This document shows, piece after piece, positions 40,427 to 45,939 of a stretch of 45,939 nt of DNA. Position 1 is the first letter of the stretch; each line of letters starts with the position of its first letter. The DNA comes from a bacterium (GTDB lineage Bacteria; T1Sed10-126). The translations under genes were made by a program, and so were the position numbers. The DNA lies in contig PWHN01000070.1 of NCBI GenBank assembly GCA_003554945.1, positions 1-45,939 on the forward strand, given 5' to 3'. The notes beneath the pieces were generated by a model. The model was not told where the DNA came from. It saw only the letters and a program-made list of their open reading frames with translations, and searched no databases.

Positions 40427-41887
40427 TCATTCTTTCAGGGGAGCAGAACAGGGCTCCCAGGGAGATAATTCCTGCAGCAAATATGCGATATCAAACAGCA
40501 TTTGTTCAGAAAGCGACGGACCTATCAACTGGGCGGCGACCGGTAAACCGTCAGAATTAGCATCAACCGGCAGAGTTATGGCCGGCAGGCCGGCTAGGTT
40601 AGTAGGCGCGGTTAATACGTCGTTCATATACATCTGGACAGGATCGTCTACTCTTGAGCCGAGCTTAAAAGCGGCAGTTGGAGTGGTTGGAGTTAGTATT
40701 AAATCACACTTCTCGAAGGCGTTTTCAAAGTCCCGTTTGATAAGAGTTCGCACCTTCTGGGCCTTGCCGTAGTAGGCCTCGTAGTAGCCGCTGGAGAGGA
40801 CAAAAGTACCCAGCATTATTCGACGCTTAACTTCGGCTCCAAAACCTTCAGCACGCGTCTGTGAATACATGTCAATCATATCCTCAAACTCCTGCGCCCG
40901 CGGGCCGTATCGAACACCGTCAAAACGAGCCAGGTTACTACTCGCCTCGGCGGTAGCAATCACGTAATAGGCGGAAATTGCCTGTTCGGTAGTGGATAGA
41001 CTAACATCAACCAGCTCTGCTCCTTCGGCCTTCAGGTCAGAGGCTGCTTGACGCACAATCGTCTCTACCTCTTCGTCTACCCCTTCACCAAAATACTCGG
41101 CCGGGATTCCAACTGTAAGATTTTCCGGTTTTGGATTGATATTTCCGTGGTATTCAGGAACCGGCTGATCAAGTGAGGTGCTATCAGCCGGATCATGGCC
41201 GCTAATTATTTCAGTTAAAAGCGCCGCGTCCTCAACCGTTCGGGTAATCGGACCGATTTGGTCAAGCGAAGAGGCGAAGGCGATAAGTCCGTAACGGCTT
41301 ACACGCCCATACGTTGGTTTAAAGCCCACAACACCGCTAAAGGCAGCCGGCTGGCGAATAGAACCACCGGTATCCGAACCAAGAGCAGCAGGAACAATCC
41401 CGGCAGCCACAGCAGCAGCGGAACCGCCGCTTGAACCACCGGGGACACGCTCCGTATCCCAGGGATTACGGGTTAGTCCGTAAGCACTGGTCTCCGTGGA
41501 AGAGCCCATGGCAAACTCGTCCATGTTGGCGTTTCCAACAATAATGGCTCCAGCCTCTTCGATTGCTTTCACGGCTGTGGCGGTGTAGGGCGGCCTATGG
41601 CCTTCCAATATGTTTGAACCACAGGTTGTAGCATACCCCGCCCGACAGAGGTTATCCTTTAAAGCCAGAGGAATTCCGGCCAGCGGGCCATTTTCCCGGG
41701 AAACATCAACTTCACGCGCTTTCTGAAGCGACTCTTTGGAGTTGAAAGAAACGAAAGAATTTATTTCCTTGTCAAAATTTTGATAACGGCTGATAGACGC
41801 TTCAACCAGTTCAACAGGACTTATCTCGCTGTTTTGAAGCTTATTTTGAAGTTCGTTTAACGAAAGATCAAGTAATTCGGTTTCCAT
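40427..41887 (-). CDS. gatA: Asp/Glu-tRNA amidotransferase subunit A
   Basis: GatA is the amidase that releases ammonia from glutamine for GatB. The product is 486 residues. The amidase-signature triad is intact: K77 in A-L-K-D-N, S152 in G-G-S-S-G-G-S, and S176 in [11 protein letters not shown], matching K79, S154 and S178 of the S. aureus enzyme. GAGGAG lies directly upstream, and the start overlaps the gatC stop as TAATG, so expression is coupled one to one. Confidence 0.96.
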   Translation of the reverse strand: METELLDLSLNELQNKLQNSEISPVELVEASISRYQNFDKEINSFVSFNSKESLQKAREVDVSRENGPLAGIPLALKDNLCRAGYATTCGSNILEGHRPPYTATAVKAIEEAGAIIVGNANMDEFAMGSSTETSAYGLTRNPWDTERVPGGSSGGSAAAVAAGIVPAALGSDTGGSIRQPAAFSGVVGFKPTYGRVSRYGLIAFASSLDQIGPITRTVEDAALLTEIISGHDPADSTSLDQPVPEYHGNINPKPENLTVGIPAEYFGEGVDEEVETIVRQAASDLKAEGAELVDVSLSTTEQAISAYYVIATAEASSNLARFDGVRYGPRAQEFEDMIDMYSQTRAEGFGAEVKRRIMLGTFVLSSGYYEAYYGKAQKVRTLIKRDFENAFEKCDLILTPTTPTAAFKLGSRVDDPVQMYMNDVLTAPTNLAGLPAITLPVDANSDGLPVAAQLIGPSLSEQMLFDIAYLLQELSPWEPCSAPLKE

Positions 41888-42177
41888 TACTCCTCAATCA
41901 CCCGGGGGACAACAAAATAACCGTCGACACTGTCGGCCGAATTTTCAAGCGCCGGCTTCGGGGAAGGGGACGGGCGAACCTCGTCCTCCCTAAAAACGTT
42001 ATTTACCGGCAGGGCGTGATAGGTCGGTTCAATACCCTCGGTGTCAACTTCGTTAATTTTCTCCGCAAATTCCAGTATTTCATTCAGGTCCTCGCCCAGT
42101 TCTTCCTCTTCCTCCGGTGTCAGATTCAATCGAGACAGCCGGGCTAGATCTGAAATTTCTTGATCAACAACAGACAT
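41887..42177 (-). CDS. gatC: Asp/Glu-tRNA amidotransferase subunit C
   Basis: GatC is the small helical belt that holds GatA and GatB together. The product is 96 residues, the usual size. The N-terminal helix has L-A-R-L-S-R-L-N-L-T-P-E-E, and the C-terminal end matches the family: F-R-E-D-E-V-R-P-S, then V-D-G-Y-F-V-V-P-R-V. AGGAGG lies 6 bases before ATG 42177. It is the first gene of gatCAB. The upstream gap is filled by a 7-mer repeat array. Confidence 0.94.
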   Translation of the reverse strand: MSVVDQEISDLARLSRLNLTPEEEEELGEDLNEILEFAEKINEVDTEGIEPTYHALPVNNVFREDEVRPSPSPKPALENSADSVDGYFVVPRVIEE

Positions 42178-42251
42178 GGTCGCTCCTCCTAAAACTGTTC
42201 TTAATTTGTCTCTGTCTGGCGCGTTTTCTGTTCAATACCACTTATCTCGTC

Positions 42252-42272
42252 ATTACGGGTTTGATTCGTAAT
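42252..42272. repeat. Diverged hairpin of the GGATTCCGG/ATTGCCGGG family
   Basis: ATTACG (42252-42257) and CGTAAT (42267-42272) flank GGTTTGATT. The arrangement and flanks parallel the hairpin at 24859, which also lies before a heptamer array. Confidence 0.45.
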
Positions 42273-42275
42273 TCA

Positions 42276-42345
42276 AGTTTAAAGTTTCCAGTTACCAGTT
42301 TAAAGTTACCAGTTTCCAGTTTAAAGTTACCAGTTTATAGTTACA
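42276..42345. repeat. Tandem array of ten 7-bp units
   Basis: The units are AGTTTAA, AGTTTCC, AGTTACC, AGTTTAA, AGTTACC, AGTTTCC, AGTTTAA, AGTTACC, AGTTTAT and AGTTACA, with no spacing. TTTTAACCCGCAACTCGC follows, as after the four-unit array at 24896. The array and hairpin occupy the gap 42178-42467. I see no gene there. Confidence 0.9.
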
Positions 42346-42467
42346 GTTTTTAACCCGCAACTCGCAGCAGGCAACTCATTTTTCGCGCATTTGCTTTCTA
42401 TAGGTTTAGTCTATCTCTGTTTTAGATTTTTTTCAAAGGATTTGTTAATTCAAAAAGAGGGCGGGGA

Positions 42468-42899
42468 TTACTCAGAATTAAAAAACCAGGCCTGCAGGGA
42501 AGAAGGTGTTGAAGTCAGGTCTTGCTCGCCATGGAAATACCAGCGTAGGATCCAATCGAGTGCTTCTTTGCGAACCGGTTTGGTAAACAGCGCTTTAGCC
42601 CCGGATTTGCGAGCTTTTTTAAGAGTTACTTCGTCACCATAAGCAGTTATGTAGACAACTCCAATACGATCGCCATGTTCTTCTTTAATCTGCTTTACAG
42701 TCTCAATACCATCTATATCGCCAATCAACTTGATATCCATAAGTATGAGGTCAGGAAGTTCGCTGGCGGCAAGCTCCACCGCCTCGCGACCGTTATCAGT
42801 CACACCAACCACCTGATAACCCTGGTTTTCTACCAGCATTTTCAGATGTTCGGATATAACAACTGCATCTTCCACAATCAGCACAGATTTTTCTGACAT
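42468..42899 (-). CDS. Single-domain CheY-like response regulator
   Basis: The product is 143 residues and is a lone receiver domain. The acidic pocket is E10-D11, the phosphorylated Asp D55 (L-I-L-M-D-I-K), the switch Thr T85 (V-V-Y-I-T-A-Y) and the conserved Lys K107 (F-T-K-P-V). The last 28 residues are an extra tail (W-Y-F-H-G-E-Q onward) with no known output domain. The insertion L-I-G-D-I-D-G-I-E after D55 is typical of receivers from histidine-kinase cascades rather than flagellar CheY. No kinase is encoded nearby. It stands alone between dgt and gatC with its own probable promoter. Confidence 0.9.
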   Translation of the reverse strand: MSEKSVLIVEDAVVISEHLKMLVENQGYQVVGVTDNGREAVELAASELPDLILMDIKLIGDIDGIETVKQIKEEHGDRIGVVYITAYGDEVTLKKARKSGAKALFTKPVRKEALDWILRWYFHGEQDLTSTPSSLQAWFFNSE

Positions 42900-43019
42900 T
42901 AAAAAATCACTTTTTTGCGAAACTGGGATAAACTTATTGTTCTTATCATTTATACTATTCTACCTTGCCAGTCTAAAATTGAAAGGACTTTTTGACATAT
43001 AAAAATTTTTTTGGAAAAA

Positions 43020-44078
43020 TCATTCATAGGCCGGAAGATGCTCCAGATCTAGGCCTATATACTTACGATAAAGTCGCACAATCGACAGATCACTCTGTAA
43101 GCTGAGAAAATCCACCACCGGCTGATCAGCCTCTATTTTCTCCAGAAAGGGCAATTCCTGATAAATCAACTGCTGGTTCTCTCGGAAAAATTTATAGAGT
43201 TCACTCATCACCCGGCGGGCCTCGTTATTGATTGGCGAATCACTTTTTGCCAGGTATAGATTTTCAAACAAAAAATCGCGTAAGTCATCGGTAGCTTTTC
43301 GAATCTGAGGATCCATCCGAAGCTCACCGCAGCTACTGCTGGCCTTAATAATGCTGGCAACTGAGCGGGAGATACGCTCGCCACTTTTATGCCCAAGTTT
43401 TCTTAGCAGATCCTCCGGCAGGTCCTTTTTATCCAAAACACCAAGCTTAATCGCATCTTCAATATCATGGTTTAAATAAGCAATACTATCACAGAGTCTG
43501 ACAACCAGAGCCTCTTCGCTGATCGAAACGTCGGAGTTAACAGGATCACAGATAGAGCGTGAAGATTTTGAATGAGCGGCGATTCCATCTCTAACCTCCC
43601 CGGTCAGATTAAGTCCGCGCCCCTCTTTTTCAAGGGTTTCGACTATACGGACCGATTGATTGCTGTGATGGAATCCGGCGGGACTCTGTTCATCGAGAAC
43701 AGATTCTCCGATGTGGGCAAACGGAGTGTGACCGAGGTCATGACCGAGTGCTATCGCTTCCGTGAGGTCTTCGTTCAGGGCCAGAGCCCGGGCGACAGTG
43801 CGGCTGATTTGCATTACCTCAAGGGTATGGGTCAACCTGGTTCGTGTATCGTCCCTCAGCGGTTCAATAAAAACCTGGGTTTTAAACTTCAAACGACGAA
43901 AGGAAGGCGAATGAATTATCCGGTCACGGTCAACCTGGAAAGGTGTTCTGAAAAGGTGGGGGGGTTCCGATCTATCACGACCGCGAGTCTGGCTGGAGGA
44001 AATGGCACTGGCCGCCAGATTTTCCTCCTCTTGGGCTAAAATCCTTGACTTAATTTTACGTAAGCTTCCCTTGCTCAT
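43020..44078 (-). CDS. dgt: dGTPase-like HD-domain phosphohydrolase
   Basis: It hydrolyses dGTP or another dNTP to the nucleoside and triphosphate. Substrate range varies in the family. The product is 352 residues. Motifs: R-D-R-I-I-H-S-P-S-F-R-R-L (52-63), T-H-T-L-E-V with H84, G-H-D-L-G-H-T-P-F-A-H with H113-D114, and D-S-I-A-Y-L-N-H-D-I-E-D for the last metal Asp. It is the usual shorter type (dGTPase type 2), about 150 residues smaller than E. coli Dgt. It follows cdd and add, so a nucleotide-balance and salvage unit is likely. Confidence 0.92.
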   Translation of the reverse strand: MSKGSLRKIKSRILAQEEENLAASAISSSQTRGRDRSEPPHLFRTPFQVDRDRIIHSPSFRRLKFKTQVFIEPLRDDTRTRLTHTLEVMQISRTVARALALNEDLTEAIALGHDLGHTPFAHIGESVLDEQSPAGFHHSNQSVRIVETLEKEGRGLNLTGEVRDGIAAHSKSSRSICDPVNSDVSISEEALVVRLCDSIAYLNHDIEDAIKLGVLDKKDLPEDLLRKLGHKSGERISRSVASIIKASSSCGELRMDPQIRKATDDLRDFLFENLYLAKSDSPINNEARRVMSELYKFFRENQQLIYQELPFLEKIEADQPVVDFLSLQSDLSIVRLYRKYIGLDLEHLPAYE

Positions 44079-44129
44079 GCTTTAGCCCACAATCCATCCA
44101 AAAAATCTTGTTTAAAACAAATAATGTTT

Positions 44130-44561
44130 TTACTTTGGATTAATTTTTTCCTGGTCAAGCTGCTCAGCGGCAAAACTTTTGGGGAGCAGTTCAGCAGCAG
44201 ACATTTTTTCAGCTTCGCCGGCCGTATTGGCCATGATAACATCCATCGAGAGGTTAAATTCACTTAACACCTGGCGGCAGGAACCGCAGGGCGTGCCCAG
44301 ACCGTCGGCCGATTCTACCACTATGGCCAGACTGTCGAACTCTCTTTCCCCATCGGAAACAGCTTTGAATATCGCCGTGCGCTCAGCACAGTTTGTCAGG
44401 CCGTAAGAAGAATTTTCTACATTACAACCGCGATAAACAGTTCCGCCGTCCGTTTTCACAGCGGCTCCTACTCTGAACTTACTGTAAGGAGCATAAGCGT
44501 TTTTTAACGCTTCGGATGCCTCTGCTATTAGTTCCTTGTCACTCTGATTCAAATCACCCAT
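44130..44561 (-). CDS. cdd: Cytidine deaminase
   Basis: It converts cytidine and deoxycytidine to uridine and deoxyuridine. ATG 44561 is preferred, because GAGG lies 9 bases upstream. ATG 44567 has only 3. The product is 143 residues. Zinc ligands and catalytic Glu: N-C-A-E-R-T-A and P-C-G-S-C-R-Q. The substrate site N-V-E-N-S-S-Y is present. The last 25 residues are an extra tail past the usual end. It lies 29 bases after add, in the same direction. Confidence 0.95.
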   Translation of the reverse strand: MGDLNQSDKELIAEASEALKNAYAPYSKFRVGAAVKTDGGTVYRGCNVENSSYGLTNCAERTAIFKAVSDGEREFDSLAIVVESADGLGTPCGSCRQVLSEFNLSMDVIMANTAGEAEKMSAAELLPKSFAAEQLDQEKINPK

Positions 44562-44590
44562 GACCATACACCTCTAATTAAATTAAAGTT

Positions 44591-45598
44591 TTATATTTTC
44601 TCACGCAGTTGTTTGCGGGTTGTTTCGTCGACAAAAGCTGCTTCAACTGAATTTTGTAAGATAGCTTTTAAATCATCAAGCTCAAGATCAAAACTCTCGG
44701 CCGCAAGGATAAACTCATCGTTGATATCGATACTACTTATGCGGGGATCGTCCGTATTGATCGTAACTTTTACACCCTGGTTGTAAAAATCCGGGAACGG
44801 ATGCTCATCTATTTCTGAGACTGCCTGCGTCTGAAGGTTACTGGTCAGACACTGCTCCAGCGGTATTTCTTTATCAACCACTTCGGTCAGTAACTCCTGA
44901 TCATCTTCGAGGCGAACTCCGTGTCCGATACGATCAGCGCCAAGATCTACCGCTTCCCTGATATTTTCCACTCCCCCGGCTTCACCGGCGTGAATTGTAA
45001 GTGGAAGATTGTATTTTCGGGCCAGTTTTAACGCCTCCATGTGCTCGCGGGCGTCATATTGACTTTCATCGCCGGCAAAATCAATTCCGGCTATACCCTC
45101 TTCCCTATATTTTTGAGCCAGCTCAACAACCTCTGCACTGGCCTCCGGGGGCGTGCCTCGATAGGCGCATAGAAGTAGTTTTACAGGCACTCCAAATTCA
45201 CTCCGGCCGCGCTTCAAACCTTTCAGTGCCGCCAGTATCATTTCTTCCTGGCTGGCCCCCTCCTCAGTCAAAAGAACAGGAGCAAATCGGGTTTCTGCGT
45301 AAATTATATTCTGGTCCGCCAGGTCCTCGCATAATTCATAGGCTATTCGCTCAACCGCGTCCGGAAACTGGAGCACAGGATAAAAGACCTCAAAACAAGC
45401 CAAAAAATCGGTCAGACTTCGACAGGATGGCTGAACCTGCACGTGTTTGGAAAGCTCCTCAACATTGTCAGCAGGCAGGTCAACACTATGTTTTTCTCCT
45501 AATTCAAGTATTGTCCGGGTTCTTATCGCACCGTCAAGGTGAAGGTGTAGATCAATTTTTGGCAGGCTTCTTATCGCTTCTAATTTTGAGTCAGTCAT
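44591..45598 (-). CDS. add: Adenosine deaminase
   Basis: It deaminates adenosine and deoxyadenosine to inosine and deoxyinosine for purine salvage. The product is 335 residues. The zinc and catalytic set is complete: H18 and H20 in D-L-H-L-H-L-D-G-A, H203 and E206 in I-H-A-G-E, H226 in G-H-G-V-R-L, and D283-D284 in N-T-D-D-P. There is no signal peptide. AAGGAT lies about 8 bases before ATG 45598. It heads the add-cdd-dgt run on the minus strand. Confidence 0.95.
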   Translation of the reverse strand: MTDSKLEAIRSLPKIDLHLHLDGAIRTRTILELGEKHSVDLPADNVEELSKHVQVQPSCRSLTDFLACFEVFYPVLQFPDAVERIAYELCEDLADQNIIYAETRFAPVLLTEEGASQEEMILAALKGLKRGRSEFGVPVKLLLCAYRGTPPEASAEVVELAQKYREEGIAGIDFAGDESQYDAREHMEALKLARKYNLPLTIHAGEAGGVENIREAVDLGADRIGHGVRLEDDQELLTEVVDKEIPLEQCLTSNLQTQAVSEIDEHPFPDFYNQGVKVTINTDDPRISSIDINDEFILAAESFDLELDDLKAILQNSVEAAFVDETTRKQLREKI

Positions 45599-45672
45599 CT
45601 TATATCATCCTTTTCGTGAATTGAAATAGCCACGGGAAAGTTTCAGTGAGCTTTTTTGCGGCGTATTAGTTT

Positions 45673-45700
45673 ATCATAATTTGGCCGGCAGTGAAGTGAA
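45673..45700 (-). promoter_or_regulatory. Candidate promoter for add-cdd-dgt
   Basis: On the minus strand TTCACT (45700-45695), a 16-base spacer and TATGAT (45678-45673) lie about 75 bases before the add ATG. The match is moderate. Confidence 0.35.
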
Positions 45701-45731
45701 ATTTTTCACACAGCAAAACCTTCCATCAGTC

Positions 45732-45754
45732 CCCTCTCCCCTGGCGGGAGAGGG
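45732..45754. repeat. Perfect 9-bp hairpin CCCTCTCCC/GGGAGAGGG
   Basis: CCCTCTCCC, loop CTGGC, GGGAGAGGG. No T-run follows, so it is not a standard terminator. It abuts the 150-bp repeat that follows. Together with that repeat and the add promoter it fills the gap 45599-45939. No gene is seen there. Confidence 0.75.
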
Positions 45755-45760
45755 TTAGCC

Positions 45761-45911
45761 CGAATTATGCACGAAAACTTCGTTTTCGAACATAATTCGC
45801 CTCTACGAGGTAGCATTAAAGCTTTATTTGGCAAATAAAGCAAATTAAAATAAGCATGCCAATTTTACAGGGTGTTTTTTCCCTCCGCATGGCAACAGCT
45901 TGAGTGCTCGG
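45761..45911. repeat. 150-bp dispersed palindromic repeat, right copy (inverted)
   Basis: This is the inverted counterpart of 94-243. It has the CGAATTATG/CATAATTCG hairpin at 45761-45799 with a perfect inner CGAAAAC/GTTTTCG stem, the GCTTTATTTG/CAAATAAAGC hairpin at 45821-45841, and TTGAGTGCTCGG at the right end. The matching terminus on the other side has decayed (TAGCATTAAAGC). The window ends 28 bases later in CCCCTACGGGCGAATAATTC text, which looks like another repeat. Confidence 0.85.
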
Positions 45912-45939
45912 TGCGCCCCTACGGGCGAATAATTCACGA

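Noticed and set aside
42985-43015. TTGACA on the plus strand near 42990 as a promoter.
   Set aside because: No plus-strand gene follows. The next gene is on the minus strand, and no good -10 is found.
1-45939. A prophage, plasmid or defence island.
   Set aside because: No integrase, capsid, replication, restriction or toxin-antitoxin gene is visible, and half of the window is ordinary housekeeping.

Overview
The window looks like one chromosomal contig from a diderm (outer-membrane-bearing) Firmicute with acidic, salt-adapted proteins. A member of the Halanaerobiales or a close relative is my best guess, but this is inference. The Firmicutes signal is gene order: grpE-dnaK-dnaJ-rsmE, alaS-ruvX-mltG, ileS-lspA-rluD, rph-rdgB and gatC-gatA-gatB. 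The outer-membrane signal is two secreted beta-barrel proteins ending in Phe. Many proteins are rich in Asp and Glu. Several genes appear to start with TTG placed behind a good ribosome binding site. I saw no tRNA, rRNA, CRISPR array, transposase or prophage gene.

Layout. (1) 94-5412, plus strand: a small membrane protein, two cyclic-nucleotide-binding proteins (one with a 360-residue extension of unknown function), a metallo-beta-lactamase-fold hydrolase and a two-TM K+ channel with an RCK domain. (2) 5413-5821: repeat-filled convergent gap. (3) 5822-9641, minus strand: an 1109-residue secreted GLUG-repeat protein and a small beta-barrel, read from one half of a symmetric divergent promoter pair near 9740. 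(4) 9849-20140, plus strand: outer-membrane barrel, FecR-domain protein, NTF2-like lipoprotein, CHASE2 adenylate cyclase, cNMP-binding protein, AI-2E-type exporter, another cNMP-binding protein and a Crp/Fnr regulator. (5) 20175-45598, all minus strand: housekeeping genes for protein folding, tRNA charging, tRNA amidation, peptidoglycan trimming, lipoprotein processing, RNA modification, nucleotide sanitation and nucleoside salvage. A FlgM anti-sigma factor with a recognisable sigma-28 promoter and several unknown envelope proteins sit among them.

The main biological theme is second-messenger signalling. One predicted class IIIb adenylate cyclase with a periplasmic CHASE2 sensor lies in the same 20 kb as five proteins with cyclic-nucleotide-binding domains. 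Secreted FecR, NTF2-like and outer-membrane proteins are encoded directly upstream of the cyclase. This reads as an envelope-to-cytoplasm cAMP circuit, with Crp (19466) as the transcriptional output and the stand-alone binding domains as further effectors.

The main structural theme is non-coding repeats. A 150-bp element occurs in inverted orientation near both ends of the window, so the contig probably broke at repeats. Palindromic elements with CCGAGCACTCAA termini occur four times, and two of those sit inside the arms of another palindrome. Arrays of 7-mers and 8-mers and GGATTCCGG hairpins fill most intergenic gaps, and two of the 8-mer arrays begin directly after stop codons.
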